Positions 9,188-19,279 are shown, counted from the stretch's first letter. The stretch is 64,000 nucleotides of DNA from Methylobacterium brachythecii (GCF_014196345.1 NZ_JACIDN010000005.1:62001-126000); one strand, 5' to 3'. Notes: generated by a model not told the origin, from the sequence alone. Made by a program: numbers and translations.

Positions 9188-9748
9188 TCAGGCGCCCTCG
9201 AAACGCAGGAACGTCACGGCCGTCTCGCCGTAATCCCGGCGTTCCAGCTCCGAGAAACCGGGAAGCGGGCCGAGTGGCGACGAGGCAGATTCCTCGACCA
9301 GCACCAGGGCGTCCGGCTCCAGCCAGCCGCCTTCGACGGCAGCAGCGAGCGCCTTCGGGGCGAGACCGCGGCCGTAGGGAGGGTCGCAGAACACCAGCGA
9401 GAAGCGGCCGATCGCCTGGGCGAGACCGAGCTTGGTGGCGTCGCGGCGATAGAGCCGGGTGACGCCTTCGAGCCCGAGCGCCTCGATATTTTCGCGGATC
9501 AGCCCACGCGCTTCGGCGCCCTCGTCGACGAGAAGCGCGTAGGCCGCGCCGTGCGACAAGGCTTCGAAGCTGAAAGCACCCGTTCCGGCAAAGAGATCGA
9601 GAACGCGAGCATCGTCAACGGGATCGCCATAGGCATGACGAAGTACGTTGAACAACGCCTCGCGCAGCCGATCCGAAGTCGGCCGGATCGCGTCGCTGCG
9701 CGGACCGCGCAGGGTGCGCCCGCTGAGGCTTCCGCCGACGATCCTCAC
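9188..9748 (-). CDS. rsmD: 16S rRNA (guanine(966)-N(2))-methyltransferase RsmD
   Basis: A 186-residue methyltransferase that modifies G966 of 16S rRNA on the small subunit using SAM. Diagnostic pieces are the N-terminus MRIVGGSLSGRTL, the segment RPTSDRLREALFNVL, the SAM-binding LDLFAGTGAFSFEALS and the catalytic DPPY motif. The start is a GTG preceded by GAGG. The gene follows rluB on the same strand with a 49-base gap, so the two RNA-modification genes probably share a transcript. Confidence 0.95.
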   Translation of the reverse strand: MRIVGGSLSGRTLRGPRSDAIRPTSDRLREALFNVLRHAYGDPVDDARVLDLFAGTGAFSFEALSHGAAYALLVDEGAEARGLIRENIEALGLEGVTRLYRRDATKLGLAQAIGRFSLVFCDPPYGRGLAPKALAAAVEGGWLEPDALVLVEESASSPLGPLPGFSELERRDYGETAVTFLRFEGA

Positions 9749-9797
9749 CTGGCGCCTCGGGCCTGTTTACGGCGCCCCTCGACGGGGCGACGCCGGC

Positions 9798-11597
9798 TCA
9801 TTTTCCGGCGCGCGGCGGCCGGCCGCCGCCACCGCCACGAGAGCCGCCCGGCTTGCCGCCGAATCCGCCCGGTCGTCCACCGGGCTTGCCGCCCTTGAAG
9901 CCGCCACCGGGACGGCCACCGGCCTTGAAGCCACCGCCGCCCGGACGATCGCCGCCACCGGCCTTGAAGCCGCGGCCGCCGGCCGGCTTGTCGGCGCGGG
10001 CTGCGCCGCCGAAGGGGCGCTCGGCCCGGGCCGGACGGCCAGTGTCGGTCCTCGGCCCAGCCCGGCGAGCACCCTCGTCATGATCCCGAGGCGCACGCGG
10101 ACGCGCGCCGGCGTCATCGCGCCGGTCCCGGCCGCCATCGCTCGAGCGCGGCCGCAATCCATCGCGAAACCCGCCCGAGCGTTCACCGTCGCGAGGCCGG
10201 TCCCGGGCTGGGCCGCGGCGCTCGCCACGGTCCTCGAAGCGGTTTCCACGCGGCGCGCCATCGCCCTCCCGGCGAGGCGGGCGCGGATCGGACCGGGGGC
10301 CGCGACGGTCTTCTGAGCCTTGAGGGCGCTCTTCCGCCGTGCGGAAGCGGACGCGGCGATGCGGCTCGGGCGCGGGCTGCTCCGGGCTCGGCTGCAGGCG
10401 CTCGACCAGGACGCGGCGATCACCCGAGGTGATGGCGCCGACGCGCTCGCGGCCACGCTCGGCCGCCGCCTCGCGGGAGATCCGCGGATCGGTGCCCCGA
10501 CGCGGGATCTTGGTGCCGTGGGGACGCTCGGTGCCCTCGTCGGCGCGCCAGATCGACTGGCGTGGGCCGGCGCTCATGCCGCCGGTGGGGACGCGGGCCG
10601 GCGCGGCCGGGCGGGAGGGACTGCGGCTCGGGCGGCCGTCACCGCCGCGCGGGGCAGGACGCGAGGAGGCGGAGGCCGGCTTGCGGGGCTTGGCGGACGG
10701 ATCGCGCTGGGAGTCCGCAGCGGGCTTCTTCGGCTTGCCGAAGGGCGCGATCGGCTCCCGGGTCGGGCTCTCGAAATCGACGCCGGCCTGCTCGGCGAGC
10801 GTCTTGCCGAGTTGCTCCTTCAGGACCTTGGTGCGGATCTCCTCGACCAGTCCGACCTCGAGGTCGCCGAGTTGGAAGGGGCCGAAGGAGAGCCGGATCA
10901 GCCGGTTCACCGAAAGGCCGAGGTGCTCGAGGATGCGCTTGACCTCGCGGTTCTTGCCCTCGCGCAAGCCAAGGGTCAGCCAGACGTTGTCGCTCTGCGA
11001 CCGGTCGAGGCTCGCCTCCACGGGGCCGTATTCCATGCCGTCGATGGTGACGCCCTTGCGGAGCTTGTCGAGCTCGGGCTGCGTGATCTCGCCAAAGGCG
11101 CGCACGCGGTACTTGCGCAGCCAGCCGGTGTCAGGATGGGCAATCACCTTGGCGAGGCCGCCATCGTTGGTGAGGAGCAGCAGCCCCTCGGTGTTGATGT
11201 CGAGCCGGCCCACGGCGACGACGCGCGGCAGTTCCTCCGGCAGCCCGTCGAACACCGTCTGGCGCCCTTCCGGGTCGCGCGCCGTGGTGACGACGCCGCG
11301 CGGCTTGTGCAGCACCCAGAGCCGGGTGCGCTCCCGCGCCGGCAGCGGCTCTCCGTCGACGGTGATGCGATCCTTGTCCGTGACGTTGATCGCCGGCGAG
11401 GCCAGGACCTTGCCGTTCAGGCTGACACGGCCGGCCTCGATCATCGCCTCGGCGTCGCGGCGCGAGGCCAGCCCGGCCCGGGCGATGGCCTTGGCGATCC
11501 GCTCGCCCTCGAAGGTTTCGGGAATGGCATCCTCGCCGCGCGGAGCCTCGGCCCCACGGGTCTCGTCGTCTGAAGTGTCGCTCATGGCGGCTGCCAT
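9798..11597 (-). CDS. rluB: 23S rRNA pseudouridine synthase RluB with long RG-rich tail
   Basis: A 599-residue protein. Residues about 30-85 form an S4 RNA-binding domain (RIAKAIARAGLASRRDAE), and about 90-265 the RsuA/RluB catalytic domain with GRLDINTEGLLLLTNDG, where D133 is the catalytic Asp. E. coli RluB is about 290 residues. The remaining 300 or so residues here are a disordered tail rich in Arg, Gly, Pro and Lys, ending in repeats such as GGGFKAGGRPGG. Such tails are common on rRNA enzymes of Rhizobiales and may add RNA affinity. Starts at 11597 and 11585 are both possible; neither has a clear ribosome site. Confidence 0.92.
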   Translation of the reverse strand: MAAAMSDTSDDETRGAEAPRGEDAIPETFEGERIAKAIARAGLASRRDAEAMIEAGRVSLNGKVLASPAINVTDKDRITVDGEPLPARERTRLWVLHKPRGVVTTARDPEGRQTVFDGLPEELPRVVAVGRLDINTEGLLLLTNDGGLAKVIAHPDTGWLRKYRVRAFGEITQPELDKLRKGVTIDGMEYGPVEASLDRSQSDNVWLTLGLREGKNREVKRILEHLGLSVNRLIRLSFGPFQLGDLEVGLVEEIRTKVLKEQLGKTLAEQAGVDFESPTREPIAPFGKPKKPAADSQRDPSAKPRKPASASSRPAPRGGDGRPSRSPSRPAAPARVPTGGMSAGPRQSIWRADEGTERPHGTKIPRRGTDPRISREAAAERGRERVGAITSGDRRVLVERLQPSPEQPAPEPHRRVRFRTAEERPQGSEDRRGPRSDPRPPRREGDGAPRGNRFEDRGERRGPARDRPRDGERSGGFRDGLRPRSSDGGRDRRDDAGARPRAPRDHDEGARRAGPRTDTGRPARAERPFGGAARADKPAGGRGFKAGGGDRPGGGGFKAGGRPGGGFKGGKPGGRPGGFGGKPGGSRGGGGGRPPRAGK

Positions 11598-11698
11598 AAC
11601 AGAGCGCGCGCCGCGTTACGAGACAACAGTGGCCCGCTCGACGACAGCACGGCGATGAGTCTGCTGCATGGGGCGCCCGGCGGCAGCGAACCAGACGC

Positions 11699-11724
11699 GA
11701 AAAAGGCGGCCCGAGGCCGCCCTT
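11699..11724 (-). terminator. Rho-independent terminator of the DUF1328 gene
   Basis: A GGCGGCC/GGCCGCC hairpin with a 3-base loop is followed on the minus strand by TTTTT (A-run on the plus strand at its left). It lies 26 bases beyond the stop codon at 11750. Confidence 0.7.
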
Positions 11725-11749
11725 TCCACCGTCTCGCGATGTCGCTCCG

Positions 11750-11926
11750 TCAGAGCCTCGGGGCGCGTCCGCGCACCGCTCCCATGACGGCGGAGATCAG
11801 GAACAGCGCGACCGCCACGAAGCAGATGATCTTGGCCGCTTCCATCGCCGTTCCGGCAACGCCGCCGAATCCGAGAACTGCCGCGATCAGCGCGATAACG
11901 AGAAATGTGACTGCCCAACCGAGCAT
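11750..11926 (-). CDS. DUF1328 small membrane protein (YtjA family)
   Basis: A 58-residue protein with two hydrophobic helices ([19 protein letters not shown] and [20 protein letters not shown]), as in the DUF1328/YtjA family of tiny inner-membrane proteins. The start is the ATG preceded by GGAGA at seven bases. Its neighbour upstream is a CsbD-like gene; in Rhizobiales these two kinds of small stress gene are often found together and respond to general stress. The biochemical role is unknown. Confidence 0.88.
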   Translation of the reverse strand: MLGWAVTFLVIALIAAVLGFGGVAGTAMEAAKIICFVAVALFLISAVMGAVRGRAPRL

Positions 11927-12001
11927 TGTCGTCTCCTGCAAGCTTCCGGGGATTAAATGGCCAAGCTGCGTAAAACGTTCCGCAGCCTCGTCGATTTTCC
12001 C

Positions 12002-12205
12002 TTAGACGCTGCGCTTGACCGCATCCGCACCGCTCTTGACGGCATCCTTGGCATGGCCGGCGGCCTTCTGCGCGTCGCCCTTCAGTTCCTGCGCCTTGCC
12101 TTCGGCTTCGAGCTTCTTGTTGTCCGTCGCCTCGCCGATCTTCTGCTTCACGTTACCTACCGCCTCGTTGCCGAGACCTTTGATCTTGTCGGTCGTGCTG
12201 CTCAT
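12002..12205 (-). CDS. CsbD family stress-response protein
   Basis: A 67-residue, highly charged helical protein. It shows the CsbD pattern DKIKGLGNEAVGNVKQKIGE and KLEAEGKAQELKGDAQKA, with no cysteines and no membrane segment. Members are induced by general stress (sigma-B in Bacillus, EcfG-type regulation in alphaproteobacteria), but no molecular activity is known. The 75-base gap to the downstream DUF1328 gene allows co-transcription. Confidence 0.9.
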   Translation of the reverse strand: MSSTTDKIKGLGNEAVGNVKQKIGEATDNKKLEAEGKAQELKGDAQKAAGHAKDAVKSGADAVKRSV

Positions 12206-12617
12206 GGCAAACTCTCTTGATCTGATCGACGGTCAAGCCGTCTTCGGGAGAGCAACGGCGGCCGCCGCCGCAATGTTCCGCGGTTTAACATTTTTGCGGC
12301 AACAGCAGCCAAGCAAGCCGGGCATTGGGTGCGCAGCCGCCCGAACGGGCCATCAGGAGTTGGGGCCGGCCTTTCGTGCGAACCCTGCTCTCACTCGTCG
12401 AAACGATCATGGTCTCGGCGGTTCGGCTCTCGGTCGCAACACGGCCCGGTCTCGCGCGATCCGCCGCGAGCGTGTGGTTACTTAATACGACAATTATGAA
12501 AACAACAAATATACGAAGACGACCACCGGATGTAGAGAATTTGATGTCATACACATCTGAATCTAGCACGTCCAGCAAAGCAAGACGCGCTGACAGACAG
12601 AAACAAGCCTCATCTCC
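12206..12617. other. 412-base intergenic stretch
   Basis: No supported gene. The half nearer 12480-12560 is unusually AT-rich for this genome and probably holds the promoter of the CsbD gene and the tail of the PAS-GGDEF-EAL transcript. Short open frames here lack family resemblance and ribosome sites. Confidence 0.5.
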
Positions 12618-14723
12618 TCACGCCGCCGATCTCGCTTTCGCCAGGAACAGCATCTCGTTGATCTCGCTCAGCGGACGCGGCGGGCTGAACAGGTAGCCCT
12701 GGATCTCTTGGGCGCCCTCGGCACGGACGGTGGCGAGCTGATCTTCCGTTTCGACGCCCTCGACTAGGGTGGTGATGCCCAGGCTGGTGCCGAGGCCGAC
12801 GATGGCGCGGATGATCGCGCCGGCATCCGAGCGCCCGGCGGAATCGCGCACGAAGGAGCGGTCGATCTTGATCTTATCGAAGGGGAAGCGGCGTAGGTAG
12901 CTGATCGACGAATAGCCGGTGCCGAAATCGTCCATGGAGATGCGCACGCCGAGCCGGCGCAGGGTATGCAGCGTCTCGAGATTGGCCTCCGTGTCGTCGA
13001 GCAGCACGCTCTCGGTGATCTCCAGTTCGAGTCGCGTTGCCTTGAGGCCGCTCGCGGCGAGCGCCATCAGCACGGTCTGCGCGAAGGTGCGGTTGCGGAG
13101 CTGAATCGCCGAGACGTTGACGGCGACGCTGATGTCGTCGGCCAGCGTTGCGGCATCGCGGCAGGCTTGATTGAGCACCCATTCGCCCAGGGGCACGATC
13201 AGGCCGGTCTCCTCGGCGAGCGGGATGAAGACGGCGGGGCTGATTAGGCCGCGCTCGGGATGGCGCCAGCGCACCAGGGCCTCGACGCCCTTGATCCGGT
13301 TGCGGTCGAGATCGACCAGCGGCTGGTAATGCACCTCGAAGCGGCCGAAGGTCAGCGCCTCGCGCAGCTCGCGTTCCAGCACCGTCCGCTCGCGGGCGGT
13401 CTCGTCCATCTGCGGCTCGAACAGGCAATGGGTGCCGCGGCCTGCGGACTTGGCCTCGTACAGAGCCATGTCGGCGTTCTTGAGCAGCCGCTCGATGTCG
13501 CGGCCCTCGCCGTCGGCGAAGGCGATGCCGACGCTCATGCCGATCTCGACGGTGAGCCCGTTCAGCGCGTAGGGCTCGCTGATCACTTGGATCAGGCGCT
13601 GCGCCAGGCCGACCGCGCCGCCCGGGTCGTCGACGCGGTGCAGCACCACGAACTCGTCGCCGCCGAGACGCGCGACGACGTCGCGGCTGCGGACATGGCT
13701 GCGCAGCCGCTCGGCCACGGCGCGGAGAAGGCCGTCGCCCAGGGCGTGGCCGTAGCTGTCGTTGACCGGCTTGAAGCGGTCGAGATCGAGGCAGAGCACA
13801 GCCAGCGTCTGGCCGTCGTCGGCCTGGCTCATCATCTCGATGCCGATCTCGCGCACGGAGGAGCGGTTCGGCAGGTCGGTGAGCGCGTCGTGGCGCGCCA
13901 TGTGGATGATGCGAGCCTCGTTGCGGCGCCGCTCGGTCACGTCCTCGAAGGTCGCGACCCAGCCGCCGCCATCCATCGTCCGATGCGTCGCGGCCACGAC
14001 GCGTCCGTCGGCGAGCTCGCGCAGGACCGACTTGGCGTTCTCGCCGGCGAGGGATGTGCGGGTGCCCTCGCTGACCGAATCCACGGTGGCGCCGGACTTG
14101 TAGCGCTTGAACGAGACGAGAACCTCGATGATCTCGCGCTGGGTCATGCCGACGCTGATCGTCCCGTCGTCGAGGCCGAAGATCTCGAGGTAGCGGCGGT
14201 TCCAGACCACGAGGCGGGCCTGTTCATCGAACATGCACAGGCCCTGCGTCATGTTCTCCAAAGCCGCGTCGAAGCGCCGGTTCTGCTCGACGAGCTGCGC
14301 GTTCGCGCTCTGGATCTCGGTGAGCGCCGCGGCGAGCGCGCTGCGGGTGCGGTGCTGGTCGCTGACGTCGCTGCCGACGCCGCGATAGCCGAGGAAACCG
14401 CCATCGGGCGCGAAGAGGGGGCGGCCGCTGATTTCGAACCAGCGTGGGGCCCCGTCGGGATGCCGAAACACGTAGACCCGATCGCGAAAGGGCCGCCGCG
14501 CGGCCATCGCGTCCGAAACCTCTCGCAAGCTGTAGACTTCACCTCCGAGGGACTCGTCGTCGACGGCGAAGGCATCGCGGGTCCGGCCGATCATGGCGGA
14601 GGCAGGTAGACCCAACAGACGCTCGGCCTCGGCCGAGATATGCGTGAAGCGTCCGTCCTGGTCGGTCTCCCAGAGCCAGTCGGACGAAATCTGCGCGACT
14701 TCTTCGAGGGCGTGCAAAGGCAT
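12618..14723 (-). CDS. PAS-PAS-GGDEF-EAL cyclic-di-GMP signalling protein
   Basis: A 701-residue cytoplasmic protein. A PAS domain covers about 5-125, a second PAS of the PAS_7 type about 150-265 (NMTQGLCMFDEQARLVVWN), GGDEF about 275-435 and EAL about 445-695. The diguanylate cyclase signature GGDEF is intact at 354-358. The phosphodiesterase residues are also intact: EAL at 481-483 and DDFGTGYSS. It may therefore both make and degrade c-di-GMP under control of a ligand sensed by the PAS domains. The ATG at 14723 is the last good start before the first PAS; the frame stays open upstream through DNA that codes for the divergent dehalogenase and is not part of this gene. Confidence 0.92.
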   Translation of the reverse strand: MPLHALEEVAQISSDWLWETDQDGRFTHISAEAERLLGLPASAMIGRTRDAFAVDDESLGGEVYSLREVSDAMAARRPFRDRVYVFRHPDGAPRWFEISGRPLFAPDGGFLGYRGVGSDVSDQHRTRSALAAALTEIQSANAQLVEQNRRFDAALENMTQGLCMFDEQARLVVWNRRYLEIFGLDDGTISVGMTQREIIEVLVSFKRYKSGATVDSVSEGTRTSLAGENAKSVLRELADGRVVAATHRTMDGGGWVATFEDVTERRRNEARIIHMARHDALTDLPNRSSVREIGIEMMSQADDGQTLAVLCLDLDRFKPVNDSYGHALGDGLLRAVAERLRSHVRSRDVVARLGGDEFVVLHRVDDPGGAVGLAQRLIQVISEPYALNGLTVEIGMSVGIAFADGEGRDIERLLKNADMALYEAKSAGRGTHCLFEPQMDETARERTVLERELREALTFGRFEVHYQPLVDLDRNRIKGVEALVRWRHPERGLISPAVFIPLAEETGLIVPLGEWVLNQACRDAATLADDISVAVNVSAIQLRNRTFAQTVLMALAASGLKATRLELEITESVLLDDTEANLETLHTLRRLGVRISMDDFGTGYSSISYLRRFPFDKIKIDRSFVRDSAGRSDAGAIIRAIVGLGTSLGITTLVEGVETEDQLATVRAEGAQEIQGYLFSPPRPLSEINEMLFLAKARSAA

Positions 14724-14936
14724 GGAACATCCGCGACTGACGGCGCAATCTCCGATAGAAGAGTTAAGAAAAGGTCTTGCACAAGTAGCGAGCAATCTGC
14801 TCTTCAAATGATCGCTGGGCTCACTTGCGAGCGAACGGTTAGGCTTCCCCGAAGCACCGAGAGATCGCTCGAACGAAGCGCGACAGCTTGAAATCGGAAA
14901 GATCATTCTTGCAGAGATGCCGGAGGCGAGCACAAC

Positions 14937-15860
14937 ATGACCGAGGACGTGGCGACAAATCTGTTTTCCGATTTCGAAGCGTTGTGGATCGACACGCCGT
15001 CCGGCCGCTGGTTCGCCCGCGCCGGCGGTCCCGCGGATGCGCCGCCGCTGCTCCTGCTGCACGGCTTCCCGCAGACGCACGCCATGTGGAACCCGATCGC
15101 CGCCGGGCTCGCCGCGCATCGCCGGGTCATCTGCCTCGACCTGCGGGGGTATGGCTGGACGGACGCGCCGAAGGGCGAGCCGGACCATTCGACCTATGCC
15201 AAGCGCACCATCGGCAGGGACATCGTCGCGCTGATGGAGCAGATCGGCCACGTCCATTTCGCGATCGCCGGCCATGACCGCGGCGCCCGCGTCGCCTATC
15301 GACTCGCGCTCGACCATCCCGAGCGCGTCGAGCGGCTGGCTCTGCTCGACATCGTACCGACCGCAATTCAGTGGCAGCGGATCGAGGCGAAGCCCGGCAG
15401 CAACCCGCATTGGTCCTTCCTCGCCGAGCCCGCGCCGGAGCCCGAGCGCATCATCGGCCAGGATCCGGACGCCTATTTCGAGGGTCTGCTGACGCAGTGG
15501 AACGCGGCACACGACCTCTCGGTCTTCGCCCCGGCCGCGCTGGAGCTCTACCGGCAGAGCTGGAACGTGCCCGAGCGCATCCACGCCATGTGCGAGGATT
15601 ATCGCGGCGGCGGCCCCGACGGGCCGGACCGGGCGGCGGACCGGGCCGACCTCGCCGCCGGCAAGACGCTCGCCATGCCGGTCCTCGTCTTCGCGAGCCG
15701 GCACTATCTCGACAAGAACAAGCCCGAGCCCGCACTCACCGTCTGGCAGCAGACCTTCGCGCCGAAGGCGACCGGCGTGTCGCTCGATTGCGGACACTTC
15801 GTCGTCGAGGAGAAGCCAGCAGAGGTGCTGGCGGCGCTGCGGCAGTTTTTGGCAAGTTGA
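14937..15860 (+). CDS. Alpha/beta hydrolase, fluoroacetate-type haloacetate dehalogenase
   Basis: A 307-residue cytoplasmic hydrolase. The residues match the known fluoroacetate dehalogenases: nucleophile D114, carboxylate-binding R115 and R118 (GHDRGARVAYR), halide-pocket H158-W159 (NPHWSF) and Y222, and catalytic H287 (DCGHFVVEEKP). The LLLHGFPQTH loop supplies the oxyanion hole. This set is what separates fluoroacetate dehalogenases from epoxide hydrolases. The predicted reaction is haloacetate to glycolate plus halide. It stands alone, divergent from the PAS-GGDEF-EAL gene. Confidence 0.88.
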   Translation: MTEDVATNLFSDFEALWIDTPSGRWFARAGGPADAPPLLLLHGFPQTHAMWNPIAAGLAAHRRVICLDLRGYGWTDAPKGEPDHSTYAKRTIGRDIVALMEQIGHVHFAIAGHDRGARVAYRLALDHPERVERLALLDIVPTAIQWQRIEAKPGSNPHWSFLAEPAPEPERIIGQDPDAYFEGLLTQWNAAHDLSVFAPAALELYRQSWNVPERIHAMCEDYRGGGPDGPDRAADRADLAAGKTLAMPVLVFASRHYLDKNKPEPALTVWQQTFAPKATGVSLDCGHFVVEEKPAEVLAALRQFLAS

Positions 15861-15884
15861 CGAAGCATTCCTCCTCACTGCCCT

Positions 15885-15923
15885 TTCCCGGACACCTGGA
15901 GCGAAGCGGAAGGTGATCCGGGA
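15885..15923. repeat. 39-bp palindromic repeat, family 3, copy A
   Basis: TTCCCGGAC...AGCGGAAGGTGATCCGGGA, a stem of CCCGGA/TCCGGG. The second copy, also 39 bp, is at 49098-49136. It lies between the convergent dehalogenase and tadA genes. Confidence 0.7.
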
Positions 15924-15983
15924 CCTAGCGCAGGAATGGCCGCGTCAGCGGCTCGATAAGGACGGTGCTCGATGCAAACGGCC

Positions 15984-16430
15984 TCAATCCCGCCGAGCCT
16001 GAAAGAAGTGCTTGAGCAGCGTTGCCGCTTCCGCCTCGCGCAAGCCCCCATAGACCTCCGGCGCGTGGTGGCAGGTCGGCTGGTTGAAGACGCGCGGGCC
16101 GTGCTCGACGCCGCCGCCCTTCGGATCGGCGGCACCGTAATAGAGCCGGCGGATGCGGGCGAAGGAGATCGCGCCCGCGCACATCGGGCAGGGCTCCAAC
16201 GTCACGTAAAGATCGCAGCCGGTCAGCCGCTCGTCGCCGAGGGCGGCGCACGCGGCGCGGATCGCCAAGATCTCGGCATGGGCCGTCGGGTCGTGCAGCG
16301 CACGCGGCCGGTTGCCGGCCACCGCCAGCACGACGCCGTCGCGCACGACGGCCGCACCGACCGGCACCTCGCCGAGGGCGGCAGCCTCGCGGGCCGCGTC
16401 GAAGGCGAGGCCGAGCGGGTCCAGGCTCAT
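15984..16430 (-). CDS. tadA: tRNA-specific adenosine deaminase TadA
   Basis: A 148-residue cytidine/deoxycytidylate deaminase-fold enzyme that converts A34 to inosine in the tRNA-Arg(ACG) anticodon. The zinc site is complete: H51-A-E53 (proton shuttle E53) and P80-C81-P-M-C84. PTAHAEILAIRAA and ARIRRLYYGAADPKGG are typical of TadA rather than free-nucleoside deaminases. The start is 7 bases after the purD stop codon, so tadA is co-transcribed with purD. Confidence 0.92.
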   Translation of the reverse strand: MSLDPLGLAFDAAREAAALGEVPVGAAVVRDGVVLAVAGNRPRALHDPTAHAEILAIRAACAALGDERLTGCDLYVTLEPCPMCAGAISFARIRRLYYGAADPKGGGVEHGPRVFNQPTCHHAPEVYGGLREAEAATLLKHFFQARRD

Positions 16431-16437
16431 CCGGGCC

Positions 16438-17718
16438 TCAGGTGGCGGTGGCTTCCACCTCGCGCGTCACCGCCCGGTGGCCGATGTCGCGCCGGCAGAA
16501 GCCCTCCGGCCAGTCGATCTGCGCGACGGCGGCATAGGCACGGGTCTGGGCGGCCATCACATTCGCGCCGATCGCGGTAACGGCGAGCACCCGGCCGCCA
16601 TCGGCGAGGAGCCGGTCGCCGTCCTGGCGCGTGCCGGCATGGAACACGATGACGTCATCGGCCTCTGCCTCGGCCACGCCGCGGATCTGCGAACCGCGCA
16701 CCACGGTGCCCGGATAGCCGGTGGCCGCCATCACCACGGTCAGCGCCGCTTTGTTCTCATCGAAATCGAGCGAGACGGTGGAGAGATCGCCGTCGCAAGC
16801 GGCGATCAGCGCCGGCACGAGATCGCCCGAGAGGCGCGGCATCAGCACCTGCGCCTCGGGATCGCCGAAGCGGGTGTTGTACTCGATCAGCCGCGGCCCA
16901 TCCGCCGTCAGCATCAGCCCGGCATAGAGAATGCCGGTGAAGGGCGTGCCGCGCTCGGCCATGCCGCGAAGGGTCGGGACGATGATGCGCTCCATTACCT
17001 CCGCTTCGAGCGCCGGGGTCACGATCGTCGCGGGCGAGTAGGCGCCCATGCCGCCGGTATTGGGGCCGCGATCGCCATCGAAGACGCGCTTGTGGTCCTG
17101 GGCGGTGCCGATCGGGAGGGCGCGGGTGCCGTCGCAGAGGGCGAAGAAGCTCGCCTCCTCACCGAACATGCATTCCTCGATGACGAGCGCAGCGCCCGGC
17201 GCATCGAGGACGTTGCGCACGGCGGCCTCGGCCTCGCTCAGATTCTCGGCGACGACGACGCCCTTGCCGGCGGCGAGGCCATCGGCCTTCACGACGATCG
17301 GCGCACCCTTCTCCTGGAGGTATGCGAGGGCCGGCTCGACCTCCGTGAAGCGGGCGAAGCCCGCGGTGGGGATGCCGTACTCCGCGCAGAGTTCCTTTGT
17401 GAAACCCTTGGATCCTTCGAGCTGCGCCGCGGCCCGGGTCGGTCCGAAGGCGCGGATGCCGGCAGCCTGAAGATCGTCGACGAGACCAGCGACGAGCGGC
17501 ACCTCGGGTCCGACCACGACGAGGCCGATGTCTTCCCGGCGGCATAACTCGACCACTGTGGCGTGGTCGGCGACCTCGAGGTCGGGCAGGTTCGTGCCGT
17601 GCGCGGCGGTGCCGGGATTGCCGGGCGCCGTGAACAAGCGGTCGCAGAGCGGGGATTTCGAGATCGCCCAGGCGAGCGCGTGCTCGCGCCCGCCGGAGCC
17701 GATGAGCAGGATGTTCAT
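16438..17718 (-). CDS. purD: Phosphoribosylamine-glycine ligase (GARS)
   Basis: A 426-residue ATP-grasp enzyme of purine synthesis that joins glycine to 5-phosphoribosylamine. It begins [18 protein letters not shown] and has PGNPGTA, the ATP-grasp segment [19 protein letters not shown] and [13 protein letters not shown], all standard for PurD. It is a monofunctional protein of normal length and is followed by tadA with a 7-base gap. Confidence 0.97.
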   Translation of the reverse strand: MNILLIGSGGREHALAWAISKSPLCDRLFTAPGNPGTAAHGTNLPDLEVADHATVVELCRREDIGLVVVGPEVPLVAGLVDDLQAAGIRAFGPTRAAAQLEGSKGFTKELCAEYGIPTAGFARFTEVEPALAYLQEKGAPIVVKADGLAAGKGVVVAENLSEAEAAVRNVLDAPGAALVIEECMFGEEASFFALCDGTRALPIGTAQDHKRVFDGDRGPNTGGMGAYSPATIVTPALEAEVMERIIVPTLRGMAERGTPFTGILYAGLMLTADGPRLIEYNTRFGDPEAQVLMPRLSGDLVPALIAACDGDLSTVSLDFDENKAALTVVMAATGYPGTVVRGSQIRGVAEAEADDVIVFHAGTRQDGDRLLADGGRVLAVTAIGANVMAAQTRAYAAVAQIDWPEGFCRRDIGHRAVTREVEATAT

Positions 17719-17805
17719 GCCCTTCCCATCGTCGAAAACGACGGGCGGGGCAAAGCCTGATTGCGCCGGGACAGCCCTCCGTCCACGGCAGAGCCGTGGT
17801 TCAGG

Positions 17806-18540
17806 TCAGGCCTTCGGCTTGTTGACGAGGGCCGGCTCGGCATTGCTGCGCTCCGGGAAGAGCTGCTGGAACGCGCGCAGCTTCGGCGCATCGTTGACGA
17901 CGATGTACCCGGCGCTCGGATTCAGGGCCATGTAGTCCTGGTGGTAGTCCTCGGCCGCGTAGAAGGTCGCGCCGGGCTCGATCTTGGTGGCGATCGGTCG
18001 CGAGAACGTCTTGGCGGTGTCGAGTTGGGCGATGTAGGCCTTGGCGACCTTGGCCTGCTCGGCATCGGCCGGGAAGATCGCCGAGCGGTATTGCGTGCCG
18101 CTATCCGGCCCCTGGCGGTTCACCTCCGTCGGGTCGAGAGCCACCGAGAAGAAGATCTGCAAGAGCTCGTCGTAGCGGACCTGCGCCGGGTCGTAGGTGA
18201 TCTTCACCGCCTCGGCATGGCCGCTCCGGCCGCGCCCGACCGTGCTGTAATTCGCCGTCTCGCGGCTGCCGCCGGCATAGCCGGAGACCGCCTGCTTCAC
18301 GCCCTTCACGTGCTGGAAGACGCCCTGGATGCCCCAGAAGCAGCCGCCGGCCAGCGTCGCGGTCTGCAGCTTGCCGGGCGCCTCGCCGGATTTCATCACG
18401 GCGTCGGGCAGGCGCTGCCCGGCTTCTTCCGCGTAAGCCATGCCGTGAGGCAGCGAGACCGTGGCGAGCAGGCCGCCCGTTGCGCCAATGGCGAGCGTCC
18501 AGCCGAGCGCGGCGGATCGCAGGAACTTGGAGACGATCAT
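17806..18540 (-). CDS. msrA: Exported peptide-methionine (S)-S-oxide reductase MsrA
   Basis: A 244-residue protein. A signal peptide (about 1-37, ending HGMAYA) is followed by the MsrA domain with GGCFWG, where C67 is the catalytic cysteine. YHQDYMALNPSAGYI matches the family. The enzyme reduces methionine-S-sulfoxide in proteins; the signal peptide places it in the periplasm. The start is the ATG with AGGAG eight bases upstream. It follows msrB by 32 bases on the same strand, so both stereoisomers would be repaired by one operon. Confidence 0.93.
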   Translation of the reverse strand: MIVSKFLRSAALGWTLAIGATGGLLATVSLPHGMAYAEEAGQRLPDAVMKSGEAPGKLQTATLAGGCFWGIQGVFQHVKGVKQAVSGYAGGSRETANYSTVGRGRSGHAEAVKITYDPAQVRYDELLQIFFSVALDPTEVNRQGPDSGTQYRSAIFPADAEQAKVAKAYIAQLDTAKTFSRPIATKIEPGATFYAAEDYHQDYMALNPSAGYIVVNDAPKLRAFQQLFPERSNAEPALVNKPKA

Positions 18541-18572
18541 TGTGATCTCCTGGGAATGAGGGACGAGGCGGC

Positions 18573-19043
<471 letters not shown>

Positions 19044-19220
19044 GGGCGCTGCTCTCGAAAGGGTGACGTGTCGTCTCCCCATTCGTACGGACGGCGCGCC
19101 GGTTACGTTTCGGGCTCGGCCTGCGACGCGCCGCCTCGGGGATTTCTCGCAGCATAGGCGGCAGGAAACTTGGCAAGAAGCGCGAAGCGAGGGGCACGCC
19201 GTCGCAATCGTGATCCGCTT

Positions 19221-19259
19221 CGTCATTCCGGGGCGCTGAAGGCGAGCCCCGGAATGACA
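19221..19259. repeat. Short palindromic repeat, family 2, copy A
   Basis: CGTCATTCCGGGGCGC...GCGAGCCCCGGAATGAC. The arms GTCATTCCGGGG and CCCCGGAATGAC pair perfectly. A second copy is at 24354-24397. It sits between the cyanase stop and msrB. Confidence 0.75.
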
Positions 19260-19279
19260 GCGCTACCTGGCAGAACGCT

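Noticed and set aside
14724..15878. Upstream extension of the PAS-GGDEF-EAL reading frame to over 1,000 residues
   Set aside because: The extra part lies opposite the dehalogenase gene, has no family resemblance, and the first PAS begins right after the ATG at 14723.
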